Assembly: GCA_022822205.1 (NCBI GenBank)
Contig: JAJECC010000034.1
Span: 1-34,814 of the forward strand
Direction of reading: 5' to 3'
DNA from: Rhodospirillales bacterium
Lineage (GTDB): Bacteria > Pseudomonadota > Alphaproteobacteria > Rhodospirillales > UBA2165
DNA length: 34,814 bases
In this document: one piece after another, positions 8,298-17,581 of the stretch
Position numbering within the stretch: position 1 is the first letter of the stretch
Layout of the letters: each line of letters starts with the position of its first letter
Made by a program: the position numbers and the translations under genes
Notes under the pieces: generated by a model
Told to the model about the DNA's origin: nothing
What the model saw: the letters and a program-made list of their open reading frames with translations, nothing else
Database searches by the model: none

Positions 8298-9302
8298 CTA
8301 GGAGATATCCGCCAACCCGCCAATCAAGCCGGACGCATTGCCGTGGCGGATCATGTCCCGCTGATCCTCGGTGAGGTCGGCTTCTTCCAGGGCCTTGAAG
8401 GTCCATTCGGCGCCGAATTTGGTCCCGTCGGTGCCCATGACTATTTTGTCCGCGCCGTAGGCGGCGACACCGGCTTCGATGGCCCGGGCGCCGAAGGAGT
8501 TGCAGTCGACGAACAGGTTGCCGCGGCGAAGGCGGCTCGAAGGGAGCGGACGGTCCGGAGAATCGAGATAGTTCCGGTGATCCAGCCGCTCGATCTCATA
8601 GGGAATATTGCCCCCCAGATTATGCACATGCACCCGGGCATCGGGAAAATCATCCAGGTAATCCGTGAAGCAGAACGTCATCATGTTGGAGGACAGACTG
8701 GCCTGCATGTCCAGCGTCCCCAGCCGATAGACGAAATTGTCCTCCTTCGGTTCGACCCGGGGCCAGTCGTCGTCCGGCCTCGGGTTCCAGTGGACCATTA
8801 CCACCGCCTTTTGCTCGTTGGCGACCTCCAGGAGCGGCCGGTAGGCTTCCGCCGTTTCCCTGGTCACGAATGCGTTCCCCGGAAGGATCACGCCTATGGC
8901 GCCGGACAGGGCCATGACGCGGCGGAACTCGCTGGCGGCGGCTTCCATGTCCGCCAAGGGGAGCGACGCATAAAAGGCGAACCGGCCGGGATAGCGTTCG
9001 GCATAGGCCTGAAACTCGTCGTTGATGGCCCGCACCAACGGGAGTGACTCCGCGGCGGGCAGCCTTTCCGTCCACTGGAAGGCCCCGAAGGTGGACAGGA
9101 CCGCCGTGGTGATGCCGGTTTCATCCATTTCCCGAAGCCGCTCTTCGATGTCGTCGAAGGCGCCGTCCACGGGGGACGTTCCGCGCGGCGTCTCGAGCAT
9201 CTCGACACCGTCCCGTTCCACGATCCTGGGCGGCTCGGTCCGGGCGCGCAGGAAGTCCGCCAGGACCGGCGGGCGCCAATGAGAGTGCATGTCGATGGCC
9301 AT
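8298..9302 (-). CDS. Amidohydrolase family 2 (ACMSD-like) metal hydrolase or decarboxylase
   Basis: A 334-residue TIM-barrel protein of the amidohydrolase-2 group. It opens with the HxH metal motif (H6, H8 in DMHSHWRPP) and carries a later metal histidine in VMVHWNPRPDDDW (H171), a second histidine motif HVHNLGG (H225/H227), and the terminal aspartate in VMGTDGTKFG (D292). Members are zinc- or manganese-dependent decarboxylases (e.g. aminocarboxymuconate semialdehyde decarboxylase) or hydrolases, usually in ring-cleavage catabolism. GGAGAG lies six bases before the ATG at 9302. It is divergent from the TRAP operon across 290 bp and may belong to the same catabolic unit. The substrate is unknown. 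Confidence 0.85.
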   Translation of the reverse strand: MAIDMHSHWRPPVLADFLRARTEPPRIVERDGVEMLETPRGTSPVDGAFDDIEERLREMDETGITTAVLSTFGAFQWTERLPAAESLPLVRAINDEFQAYAERYPGRFAFYASLPLADMEAAASEFRRVMALSGAIGVILPGNAFVTRETAEAYRPLLEVANEQKAVVMVHWNPRPDDDWPRVEPKEDNFVYRLGTLDMQASLSSNMMTFCFTDYLDDFPDARVHVHNLGGNIPYEIERLDHRNYLDSPDRPLPSSRLRRGNLFVDCNSFGARAIEAGVAAYGADKIVMGTDGTKFGAEWTFKALEEADLTEDQRDMIRHGNASGLIGGLADIS

Positions 9303-9375
9303 GGAAATCTCTCCATTCCGATACTTTCACGCGGAGCTTAGGGAATGTGATCCTCGGGATAAAGCCTCCGGTGGC

Positions 9376-9420
9376 GTCCCGCTCATAAAGCGTGGGACGG
9401 GCGATTGGTGGGAAATCGCC
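9376..9420. other. Two consecutive hairpins in the divergent leader region
   Basis: The first hairpin pairs GTCCC with GGGAC (with GC/GC pairs inside); the second is GGCGATT (9400-9406) with AATCGCC (9414-9420) around a 7-base loop. They would sit in the 5' leader of the amidohydrolase mRNA. No known riboswitch class was recognised. Confidence 0.4.
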
Positions 9421-9445
9421 CAAATCGGGTGGGACCACTTGCCGC

Positions 9446-9517
9446 TTTTGCACCCTAAACTTTCGTATTAGCATCTCCTCCCCAACAAGCCCCCAGCCTG
9501 CAGAAGAGGGTGCAAAA
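9446..9517. promoter_or_regulatory. Paired operator-like sites TTTTGCACCCT / AGGGTGCAAAA
   Basis: A perfect 11-bp inverted repeat, at 9446-9456 and 9507-9517, is separated by 50 bp, about five helical turns. It lies upstream of the TRAP permease start (9593) and between divergent genes. This spacing is typical of two operators bridged by DNA looping. No regulator is encoded alongside. Confidence 0.5.
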
Positions 9518-9592
9518 TGGATTGTCGGAAAATAGCGAGCGAATTTAACGTCGCGCCGGTTCAAAACCCGACAGCGGCGTACAGGGAGCGGC

Positions 9593-11563
9593 ATGGCAAC
9601 GGATCAGGCTTCGCAAGGGAGGGAGAGTCCCGCCCCGGATCTGGTGGGGACCACCAAGTGGCGTAAGCTGGGCGGCTGGCCGCTCTATATCCAAAACACG
9701 TTCCTGGCGGCCATTACCCTGTTGTGTGCGGCGTGGTCCATTGATCTTCACCACATCGTCGGCATTCCGGTGTTCAAGGAACAGTTCCTGGCCCTCATCT
9801 TCGGCCTCGCCATGGCGGCGATCTTTATCGGGCTGAAAGTGAACAAAACGGTCACCTCGAACGAGGTGCCCGTGCATGATTGGATTTTGGCGATCCTATG
9901 CTTGATCTGCGGTTTTTTCGTTGTCGCCACCTACCGGGACATTGTCGAGACCATCGGAGAATTGCGGCCGGAACGGGTGGTGCTCGGGTATGCGGCGGTC
10001 GTTTTGGTGTTCGAAGCCACACGGCGGGCGACGGGGTGGGCCCTCGTGGCCCTGGGCGCGGTGTTCATCGGCTATTCCGCACTATCCGACATTGCCCCCG
10101 GCATCCTGAATGTGCCGAGCACGCCGCTGAACCGGATCGCGACATATCTCTATCTCGACAATAACTCGCTCTTCGGGACGCCCCTCGACGTCACGACCGG
10201 CATCATCGTCGCCTTCATTCTGTTCGGCAGGGTGCTGTTCGCCGCGAATGGCGACAAGTTTCTCAATGACTTCGCGCTGACGACCATGGGCAAGTACCGG
10301 GGCGGGCCGGCCAAGGTTGCCGTTGTGGCCTCCAGCCTGTTCGGCACCATCTCCGGCAGCGCGGTCTCCAACGTCGTCATGGACGGCCCCATCACCATCC
10401 CCATGATGCGGCGCTCGGGCTACCGGGGCCACGTGGCGGCGGCAATCGAAGCCGTTGCGTCGACGGGCGGTCAGATCATGCCGCCGGTGATGGGCATCGT
10501 CGCCTTTCTCATGATCGACATTCTGCAGGTGTCCTATGGCGAGGTGATTATCGCGGCGCTCCTGCCGGCGGTCATGTACTACCTGGCGCTGTTCATGCAG
10601 GTGGACCTGGAAGCGGCGAAACAAAAACTCACCGGCGTCGATACCTCCGACGCGCCCTCCGTCGGCAACATCCTGGCCCGGGGTTGGATCTTCGTAATCC
10701 CCATCTTCCTGCTGATCTGGACGTTGATCGCCGAAGGCTGGGCGCCGGGCCGCTCCGCCATGTTGGCGGTCGGGGCGACCGTCGCCGTCGCCGTCTTCAA
10801 CAAGGCCACCCGGCCCACGCTGTATCAACTATGGATCGCAATCCGGGAGACGGGCCAGACCGTCCTCGAGTTGGTCATCATCACGGCGCTCGCCGGCATG
10901 ATCATCGGCGCCATTCAAATCTCGACGCTCGGGTTTAATTTCTCGCTCTTGCTGACCCAGATGGCGGGGGACAGCGCGTTAAGCCTCCTCCTGATGACCG
11001 CCGTGGTGTGCATCATTCTCGGTATGGGCATGCCGTCCGGCGTTATCTACCTCATGCTGGCGCTCCTGATCGCGCCGGCCCTGGTGGAAATCGGCATTCC
11101 GAAGATGGCGGCGCATCTGTTTATCTTCTATTTCGGCATGCTCTCCATGATCACGCCGCCCATTTGCATTGCGACATTCGCGGCCTGCGCGGTGGCCAAC
11201 ACGGATTTCTGGAAAACCGGTTGGGCGGGCGTGCGCCTCGGCATCGTCGCCTATCTGGTGCCGTTCGTCTTCGTTTTCCAACCGGCCCTCATATTCCACG
11301 GCACGGCGGTGGAAGTGCTCACGGTCGCCATGAAGACCGGCATCGGGGTCGGCGTCCTGGCCGTCGGGATGGCCGGTTACATGTTTAGATCCATGACGCT
11401 GCCGGAGCAGGCCATTTGCACGATCTGCGGGGTGGTGATTATGGTGGTGCCCTTTGGGATGGCCTTTTCCTGGCCGCTCCTCGGCACGGCGGCGGTCATC
11501 ATGGTCGCCATTTCGGTGATGCAATGGCGGCAACGGCCGCTGCTCAGTGGACAGGAGGGCTGA
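9593..11563 (+). CDS. TRAP transporter fused permease (DctQ-DctM type)
   Basis: A 656-residue polytopic membrane protein of the fused 4TM/12TM TRAP group that works with TAXI-type binding proteins. The N-terminal third (helices near residues 35-160) corresponds to the small DctQ part, and the rest to DctM. The family core segment around residues 245-300 (GTISGSAVSNVVMDGPITIP, then IEAVASTGGQIMPPVMGIVA) is clearly present. It uses a sodium or proton gradient rather than ATP. AGGGAG lies just before the ATG at 9593. The TAXI binding-protein gene follows 141 bp downstream, completing the transporter. The substrate class in this family is mainly dicarboxylates and related organic acids; the ligand here cannot be told. 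Confidence 0.93.
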   Translation: MATDQASQGRESPAPDLVGTTKWRKLGGWPLYIQNTFLAAITLLCAAWSIDLHHIVGIPVFKEQFLALIFGLAMAAIFIGLKVNKTVTSNEVPVHDWILAILCLICGFFVVATYRDIVETIGELRPERVVLGYAAVVLVFEATRRATGWALVALGAVFIGYSALSDIAPGILNVPSTPLNRIATYLYLDNNSLFGTPLDVTTGIIVAFILFGRVLFAANGDKFLNDFALTTMGKYRGGPAKVAVVASSLFGTISGSAVSNVVMDGPITIPMMRRSGYRGHVAAAIEAVASTGGQIMPPVMGIVAFLMIDILQVSYGEVIIAALLPAVMYYLALFMQVDLEAAKQKLTGVDTSDAPSVGNILARGWIFVIPIFLLIWTLIAEGWAPGRSAMLAVGATVAVAVFNKATRPTLYQLWIAIRETGQTVLELVIITALAGMIIGAIQISTLGFNFSLLLTQMAGDSALSLLLMTAVVCIILGMGMPSGVIYLMLALLIAPALVEIGIPKMAAHLFIFYFGMLSMITPPICIATFAACAVANTDFWKTGWAGVRLGIVAYLVPFVFVFQPALIFHGTAVEVLTVAMKTGIGVGVLAVGMAGYMFRSMTLPEQAICTICGVVIMVVPFGMAFSWPLLGTAAVIMVAISVMQWRQRPLLSGQEG

Positions 11564-11704
11564 CCCGGACGGCTTAGGTATTTTTTGATAATTTGGTGTT
11601 TGGTCGTCTGATCGGACGCAGCCGGCGACGATGTTGCCGAAATCGAGTTTCGTTTCGCGTTAATTCTCTTCGGAGAGCATTGAACCATATGGGAGGACTT
11701 CAAG

Positions 11705-12721
11705 ATGGTTAACTCAGTATCAAGAACCTTTGCAGGACTGGCGATTGGCGCCGGTCTGGCGACATTCGCGGCGGGTGTTGCCCAGGCGCAAACCATGGTG
11801 GTCGCCACGGACCGTCAGGGCAGCCTGATGAACCGCGTCGGCACGGCCATGGCCAAAGTCATGACCGACCATTCCGACATGCGGTTCGTGGTGCGGCCTT
11901 TCGCCGGACCGGACGCCTATTTGGATGCCCATAACCGGGGTGAGATCAAACTCTCCGTGTTGACGGCCAGCTCCGTCTATCTGGAAGTGACCGGCGGCAA
12001 CAAGGCCAAGAAGGTGCGCAAAAATTTCCGGATTCTCCGGGCCGGTCCGAACGTCCTGCGCTTGGGTCTGGTTGTGAACAACGACTCCCCGATCAAGCAG
12101 GTCGCGGATCTCAAGGGCAAGAAGCTGACCTCCGACTTCGGCGGCCACTCCACCCTGCCGCGCTCCATTGAGACGGGTCTCGGAAACGGCGGCCTCACCT
12201 GGGACGACGTTGTGAAAGTGCCGGTCACCGGCGTGGTCGATGGCATCAAGACTTTCGGCGCCGGCCGTGTGGATTCCAGCTGGGCCGCCATGGGCATGCC
12301 GATCCTTCGTGAAATTCACGCCAAGAACAAGGTGCGTTTCCTGAGCTTTGACGGTTCGCCCGAGAAACTGGCCAAAATGCGGCAAATGATGTTCCCGGGA
12401 CTGCAGCTCGCCAAGTTCCCGAAACCCATTCCGCCGCTGGGAATCATGGGCCCCACGAACCTGATTACCTATGACACCTATCTCATGGCCAACAAAGACC
12501 TGGACGACGCCACGGCGCACAAAATCACCGAAGCGCTGTGGAAGGGCACGGACGCCTTCACCAAGGCCAGCGCGATCTTCCGGGGCTTCGCCAAGAAGAA
12601 CGCCGTGACCCTCTTTCCGATGGTCCCGTACCACCAGGCCTCGGTGAAGTTTTACAAAGGCCAGGGCCTGTGGACGGACGCGGCCGACAAAGCCAGCAAA
12701 ATGGCCATGGACATCAAGTAG
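11705..12721 (+). CDS. TAXI-family TRAP transporter solute-binding protein
   Basis: A 338-residue periplasmic binding protein. The N-terminus is a Sec signal peptide with probable cleavage after AQA (residue 28). The mature protein has the TAXI-type start TMVVATDRQGSLMNRVGTAM and the segments DLKGKKLTSDFGGHSTLPRS and AGRVDSSWAAMGMP. A strong GGGAGGA lies 8 bases before the ATG at 11705. It serves the fused permease encoded immediately upstream. An intrinsic terminator 25 bp after the stop closes this transcription unit, so transporter and downstream enzymes are at least partly separated. Confidence 0.92.
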   Translation: MVNSVSRTFAGLAIGAGLATFAAGVAQAQTMVVATDRQGSLMNRVGTAMAKVMTDHSDMRFVVRPFAGPDAYLDAHNRGEIKLSVLTASSVYLEVTGGNKAKKVRKNFRILRAGPNVLRLGLVVNNDSPIKQVADLKGKKLTSDFGGHSTLPRSIETGLGNGGLTWDDVVKVPVTGVVDGIKTFGAGRVDSSWAAMGMPILREIHAKNKVRFLSFDGSPEKLAKMRQMMFPGLQLAKFPKPIPPLGIMGPTNLITYDTYLMANKDLDDATAHKITEALWKGTDAFTKASAIFRGFAKKNAVTLFPMVPYHQASVKFYKGQGLWTDAADKASKMAMDIK

Positions 12722-12745
12722 ACCGGCTTGACGTGCAACGATGGG

Positions 12746-12778
12746 AAGGGGCCGGTCCGTGGAAGGCCGGCCCCTTTT
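12746..12778 (+). terminator. Rho-independent terminator after the TAXI gene
   Basis: A perfect 10-bp stem, AAGGGGCCGG (12746-12755) with CCGGCCCCTT (12767-12776), has an 11-base loop and ends in a TTTT run at 12775-12778. It is 24 bp past the TAXI stop codon. Because it sits just before the dioxygenase ATG at 12792, it also rules out the earlier in-frame start at 12741 for that gene. Confidence 0.85.
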
Positions 12779-12791
12779 CGGAAACGCTGAT

Positions 12792-13625
12792 ATGACGGCC
12801 CTGGATACGGCACCGCTTTCTCCCGCTCTCGGGATTGAAGTCTCCGGGGTTGATTTGTCGAGGCCCCCGGGCGGAGAGACGGCACCGGAGCTCAGGTCTT
12901 TGTGGCTCGAGCACGGGGTGATGCTGTTCCGGGATCAATTCCTGGACGATCCCCGACTGGTGGACGCCGCCCGCCTCTTCGGTGAGCCGGTGAAGCCCAA
13001 CTCGGTGACCGAGCCGGAAGACGGGCGCGACCCGCATGTTCTCCTGGTCAGCAACATACGGGAAAACGGAGAGCCCATCGGGGTGCTGCCGGACGGAGAA
13101 CTGCAGTTTCACTCCGATTCCGCCTTCCTGGAGGAACCCCTTATGGCGACCATGCTCCATGGAGATCAGATTCCAAGCCGGGGAGGCGAGACATTGTTTG
13201 CCAGTGCGGCGAAGGCATATGAAACTCTGACGGACGATCGGAAAGAGCGCCTGCGGGGCCTCAAGGCGGTAAACGCCTACGACTATTACACGCAGGTGAA
13301 AACGGCGGCCTATGACCGGACCACGGGACCGTTTGCCGTTCATCCCGTCGTCCGCACCCACCCGGAGACGGGCAGGAAGGCCATCTACGTGAACCGGCTG
13401 ATGACGGAGGAGATCGTCGGCCAAACCGCCGAAGAGAGTGCTACGATTTTGAATGATCTGTTCGAGCGCCTGGAGGATCCGGGGCTGCGCTATACCCACG
13501 TATGGCGGCCGGGCGATGTCCTGATTTGGGACAATCGCAGTGTCCAGCATGCCCGCAACGACTTTCCGGCGGAGGAAACCAGACTGCTGCGCCGCGTCGG
13601 GCTCAAGGGAGACCGGCCGTATTAG
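12792..13625 (+). CDS. TauD/TfdA-family Fe(II)/2-oxoglutarate dioxygenase
   Basis: A 277-residue non-haem iron dioxygenase. The 2-His-1-carboxylate facial triad is visible as H107-x-D109 (LQFHSDSAF) and distal H253 (NRSVQHARNDF), with the 2-oxoglutarate-binding arginine at R264 or R267. Family members hydroxylate taurine, 2,4-D, carnitine precursors and similar substrates, releasing succinate and CO2. The ATG at 12792 starts just after a terminator hairpin; the ribosome site is weak. It may be read from low read-through or its own promoter. Its place between a TRAP transporter and HyuAB suggests it oxidises the imported compound or an intermediate (inference). Substrate unknown. Confidence 0.87.
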   Translation: MTALDTAPLSPALGIEVSGVDLSRPPGGETAPELRSLWLEHGVMLFRDQFLDDPRLVDAARLFGEPVKPNSVTEPEDGRDPHVLLVSNIRENGEPIGVLPDGELQFHSDSAFLEEPLMATMLHGDQIPSRGGETLFASAAKAYETLTDDRKERLRGLKAVNAYDYYTQVKTAAYDRTTGPFAVHPVVRTHPETGRKAIYVNRLMTEEIVGQTAEESATILNDLFERLEDPGLRYTHVWRPGDVLIWDNRSVQHARNDFPAEETRLLRRVGLKGDRPY

Positions 13626-13700
13626 AGGCTCGTCCGGCGCCAATTGGAGTGCCTGGACCGGACCTCCCCGACTTGATGGAACGTACCGGGGAACCGAAAG

Positions 13701-13808
13701 ATGAATGACCAAACGGTTATCGAAGACGTGCCGGCAAGCCCGTGCGTAATGACGAAGGCCCGACGCGCCCGTTTGAGGCGGGCGTCTCGAATGAATAAAG
13801 GCCTTTGA
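13701..13808 (+). CDS. Doubtful 35-residue ORF before hyuA-like gene
   Basis: ATG at 13701 to TGA at 13806-13808, ending two bases before the hyuA-like ATG. GAAAG precedes it. The product is basic at its C-terminus with no domain. A 6-bp-stem hairpin (CGCCCG at 13766-13771, CGGGCG at 13779-13784) lies inside it. It could be a leader peptide coupling translation into the next gene, but may be chance. Confidence 0.22.
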   Translation: MNDQTVIEDVPASPCVMTKARRARLRRASRMNKGL

Positions 13809-13810
13809 GC

Positions 13811-15883
13811 ATGTCCGGCCGGACCTCCCATGTCATCGGCGTCGACATCGGCGGGACGTTCACCGACCTGGTCGGCATTTCGGAAGGCGGCATCTATATC
13901 GGAAAATCCGCCACCGTACAGGACGATCCGGCGGAGGGCGTCGCGGCCTGTATCCGGGAAGCCGGCGTATCGCTCGCGGAAATCGATCAGTTCCGCCACG
14001 GCTCCACCATCGCCATCAACACGGTCCTGGAACGCAAAGGCGCCAAAACGGCCCTCGTCACCACGGAAGGGTTCCGTGACGTTTACGCCATCGGCCGCAG
14101 CAACCGGCCCGAAGGGTTCAACCTGGCCTTCACCCGGCCGAAGCCCCTGATTCCCCGGGAACTGTCATTCGAAGTGACGGAACGGCTCAACGCCAAGGGG
14201 GAGGAATTGACGCCTCTGGACGAAGAGGGCGTCCGCCGGACGGGAGAACGCCTGAACGAACTTGGCGTCGACGCCGTCGCTGTCTGCCTCCTGCACTCCT
14301 ACGCCAATCCGGCCCATGAAGTCCGGTTGGGCGATATCCTCCGGGAAACCTGTCCCGGCTGCTTCGTCACCCTGTCGTCCGACATTTTGCGGGAGTACCG
14401 GGAATACGAGCGCACCTCCACGACGGCCCTCAACGCCTATGTGGGGCCTCGGGTGAGCCGCTATCTGGACCGGCTCGATGCCTATCTCTCGGATGGCGGC
14501 TTTCCCGGCCGGAAACATATCATGCGCTCCAACGGCGGTTCCATGTCCATGGACCAGGCGCGGGTGCAGCCGGTGGCCATGATGGAATCCGGGCCTGTTG
14601 CCGGCATGATCGGCGCGGGGCATCTGGCCGAACTCCTGGGTTATGAACAATGCATCGGCTTCGACATGGGGGGTACGACCGCCAAGTCCAGTATGTTCCG
14701 GGACGGCCGGCCCACCGTACACGAAGATTACTTCATCGGCGGCTATGCGACGGGACAGCCAATGCAAATCCCCGTCGTGGATATCGTCGAGATCGGCGCC
14801 GGCGGGGGCAGCATTGCCTGGTGCGACCGGCAGGGCGGCCTTCACATAGGGCCGCAAAGCGCCGGGGCGGACCCGGGCCCGGCCTGCTACGGCAATGGCG
14901 GTACGGAAGCGACCATTACGGATGCGGACCTTGTGCTGGGCCGGTTGAACGGCGACCGGTTTCTCTCCGGACGGATGGCGCTGCAATCCGGCCTCGGTGA
15001 GAAGGCCATTGCGGAGGCCGTGGGCGGTCCCTTGGAGCTGAACCTTGTGGAGGCCGCGTTCGGAATCGCCAAGGTCGCGGACACGGCCATGTCCCTGGCT
15101 GTCCGCTCGGTCTCCGTTGAGCGGGGGAGTGATCCCCGGGACTGCGCCATGATGGCTTTTGGCGGCGCCGGCCCTCTCCACGCGCTCTCCATCGCCCGGG
15201 ACATCTCCATCCCGACCGTGGTGATCCCGCGCTTTCCGGGAAATTTCTCGGCGTTCGGGATGCTGATGGCGCCGTGGCGGCAAGACTTCCCGCGCACCTT
15301 CGTCGCGCCGTTGAGCGACATCGATCCAACGGCGGTTCAAGGCCTTATGGAAGATTTGATGGGCCAGGGAACGGCGCTGCTGGAAGACGAAGGGTTGCCG
15401 GCGAGCGAGGCCGGTTTCGGCTACGCCGCCGATCTGCGATACATGGGCCAGGAACATGCCATTCCCGTTCCGTTCAAGGATTCCAGCGATTTGAAGGATG
15501 GCGGATCGGCGCGGCTCCGCCAGGACTTCGAGAAACGCCACCTCGGCCAGTACGGCCATGCGGCGCCCGGTGAAAGAATTCAGGTGGCCAAAATCCGGCT
15601 TACGGTGACGGCGGAAGGCGACACGGAAGCCGCGAAGCAATGGCTGTCAACGCCCTACCGGCCGGAAGATGCCCGGCCCGACCAGGAACGCCCGGTCTAT
15701 TTCGACCAGGAGACGGACGCGGTCGAGACCCGGATCGCCTGGCGGCCGGGATTGGCGCCCGGAACCGAGATTGCCGGGCCGGCGGTGATCGAAGAACCGA
15801 ATTCCACGACCTTGCTCTTTCCCGGAGATGTGGCGAAAGTAAGTGAGTACGGTCACCTCATCATTTCCGTGGGAGGGCCATAG
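13811..15883 (+). CDS. Hydantoinase/oxoprolinase subunit A (HyuA family)
   Basis: A 690-residue HyuA-type subunit. The N-terminal Hydant_A_N domain begins with the phosphate-binding IGVDIGGTFTDLVG (residues 9-22) and has GSTIAINTVLERKGAKTALV; the actin-like ATPase core recurs at QCIGFDMGGTTAKSSMF, with GAGGGSIAW and the motif GADPGPACYG. The family includes ATP-dependent 5-oxoprolinase, N-methylhydantoinase and acetone carboxylase subunits. The ATG at 13811 is chosen over a TTG two codons earlier. The HyuB gene follows after 3 bp, so the two subunits are co-translated. The substrate is probably a cyclic amide or imide, but carboxylase activity cannot be excluded. Confidence 0.9.
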   Translation: MSGRTSHVIGVDIGGTFTDLVGISEGGIYIGKSATVQDDPAEGVAACIREAGVSLAEIDQFRHGSTIAINTVLERKGAKTALVTTEGFRDVYAIGRSNRPEGFNLAFTRPKPLIPRELSFEVTERLNAKGEELTPLDEEGVRRTGERLNELGVDAVAVCLLHSYANPAHEVRLGDILRETCPGCFVTLSSDILREYREYERTSTTALNAYVGPRVSRYLDRLDAYLSDGGFPGRKHIMRSNGGSMSMDQARVQPVAMMESGPVAGMIGAGHLAELLGYEQCIGFDMGGTTAKSSMFRDGRPTVHEDYFIGGYATGQPMQIPVVDIVEIGAGGGSIAWCDRQGGLHIGPQSAGADPGPACYGNGGTEATITDADLVLGRLNGDRFLSGRMALQSGLGEKAIAEAVGGPLELNLVEAAFGIAKVADTAMSLAVRSVSVERGSDPRDCAMMAFGGAGPLHALSIARDISIPTVVIPRFPGNFSAFGMLMAPWRQDFPRTFVAPLSDIDPTAVQGLMEDLMGQGTALLEDEGLPASEAGFGYAADLRYMGQEHAIPVPFKDSSDLKDGGSARLRQDFEKRHLGQYGHAAPGERIQVAKIRLTVTAEGDTEAAKQWLSTPYRPEDARPDQERPVYFDQETDAVETRIAWRPGLAPGTEIAGPAVIEEPNSTTLLFPGDVAKVSEYGHLIISVGGP

Positions 15884-15886
15884 ACC

Positions 15887-17581
15887 ATGACCCGCAACGT
15901 TCACCCGATCACGTTGGAGGTGGTGCGCAGCGCCTTCGTCGCCTATTCGGAGGAAATGGCGACGGCCCTTTGCCGCTCGGCCCACAACCTCATGATTTAC
16001 GAGGTGCGGGATTTCTGCTGCGGACTGGTGGACACCCGCGGCGACCTCATCAGTCAGAACGCGGGCGGGCTGCCGATCTTTCTGGCGGACCTTGGCGTCG
16101 CCGTGAAAGACGGCATCGACCGCTATGGATTGGACGGATTTTCGCCCGGCGACGTGATCATCATGAACCACGCCGGGGTGTGCGGCCAGCACCTCAACAA
16201 CGTCGTCATCTATACGCCGTGCTTCCACGACGGCGAGGTCGTCGCCTTCGCGGCCAACCGGGCCCACTGGGTGGATGTGGGCGGCACACGGATCGGCTTC
16301 GGATCGTACGAGTCATACGAGATATTTCAGGAAGGCTTGCAGTTTCGTTCCCTCAAGATTTATGACGCCGGCAAGCGCAACGACGCCATCTGGCAGATCA
16401 TCGAGGACAATCTCCGCTTCCCGGACTCTTCCTTGGGCGACCTCAGGGCCCAGATCGCGTCATGCAACATCGCCGAGCGGCGCATGGCCGAGCTCTACAA
16501 CCGCTACGATGCGGAAACCATTCGGGCCTGCATCGAAACCACCTGGGAACGGTCCGAGGCCGCCGCGCGGGAGGTGATCGCCGGTATTGCCGACGGCGCC
16601 TACGAAGCGGAAGGCTGTCTCGACAATGACGGGGTAGACCTCGACACGCCCCTGGTCATCAAAGTCAAAGTGACCATCAAGGGCAGCCGGATGACCATCG
16701 ACTATACGGGCACCAACCCGCAGGTCCGGTCACCCCTGAATTCCGGCTCCGGCGGTCTGGCGGCGGCGCGGATTGCCTTCAAAAGCCTGACCCTGCCGAA
16801 CGCGCCGGTAAACGAAGGCTGCTTCCGGCCCCTCGATCTGATCTCGCCGGAGGGCACCATTCTGAACGCCAAGCCCCCCGCCGCCATCGGCCTCTGGAGC
16901 ATCGCCCTTCCGACCGTCATTGATCTCATATTGAAGGCCTTGGCTCCGGCGCTCCCCGACGTCATCCCCGCCGCCCACAAGGGGGACATGGGCGGCTGTT
17001 CCTTTTATGGCTACCGGGAAGACGACGGCAGCCGATTCCTGCTCATGAACATCATGGGCGGCGGCTGGGGCGGCCGGCCGGACCGGGACGGCGAAAGCGC
17101 GGCCATGTCCGTCTGCCAAAGCGACGTCCGCAACGTGCCGGTGGAGGTTCAGGAGATGACCTATCCATTTTTCATCGAATGCCACAAATACCGCCCCGAC
17201 AGCGCCGGAAGCGGCAGGTACCGGGGCGGGTTTGGCGTCGAGATACGCTACCGCTGTATCCAGGACACAACGGCCAACATCAATTTCGACCGATCCGTCG
17301 ATGTGCCGTGGGGGCTGCACGGGGGCACCTCCGGGGCCGTGAACGAGGCGGTGGTCTATTTTAGGGACGGCCGGGAGGAACGGGTGCTCAAGCAGACCAA
17401 CATTCCCCTGCGGGCGGGAGATTGCGTGAGTTTCTTCACCGGCGGTGGCGGCGGATTTGGCGATCCCGGCGAGCGGGACGAGGACGCGATCCTGGCGGAC
17501 TACGAGACCGGCCTGCTGACGGGGGCAAAGATCAAACGGGATTACGGCCTCTCCGTCGGCGTTGGGGGCACCGGCTCATGA
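15887..17581 (+). CDS. Hydantoinase/oxoprolinase subunit B (HyuB family)
   Basis: A 564-residue HyuB-type subunit (Hydantoinase_B). Typical segments are ITLEVVRSAFVAYSEEMATA at the N-terminus, VIIMNHAGVCGQHLNNVVIY, the metal-site-like AFAANRAHWVDVGG, DYTGTNPQVRSPLNS, and near the C-terminus SAGSGRYRGGFGVEIRYR and FFTGGGGGFGDPGERDEDA. It forms the catalytic complex with the HyuA subunit just upstream. The stop overlaps the start of the next gene as ATGA (17578-17581), showing tight translational coupling with the M24-fold gene. Length matches the family. Confidence 0.9.
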   Translation: MTRNVHPITLEVVRSAFVAYSEEMATALCRSAHNLMIYEVRDFCCGLVDTRGDLISQNAGGLPIFLADLGVAVKDGIDRYGLDGFSPGDVIIMNHAGVCGQHLNNVVIYTPCFHDGEVVAFAANRAHWVDVGGTRIGFGSYESYEIFQEGLQFRSLKIYDAGKRNDAIWQIIEDNLRFPDSSLGDLRAQIASCNIAERRMAELYNRYDAETIRACIETTWERSEAAAREVIAGIADGAYEAEGCLDNDGVDLDTPLVIKVKVTIKGSRMTIDYTGTNPQVRSPLNSGSGGLAAARIAFKSLTLPNAPVNEGCFRPLDLISPEGTILNAKPPAAIGLWSIALPTVIDLILKALAPALPDVIPAAHKGDMGGCSFYGYREDDGSRFLLMNIMGGGWGGRPDRDGESAAMSVCQSDVRNVPVEVQEMTYPFFIECHKYRPDSAGSGRYRGGFGVEIRYRCIQDTTANINFDRSVDVPWGLHGGTSGAVNEAVVYFRDGREERVLKQTNIPLRAGDCVSFFTGGGGGFGDPGERDEDAILADYETGLLTGAKIKRDYGLSVGVGGTGS

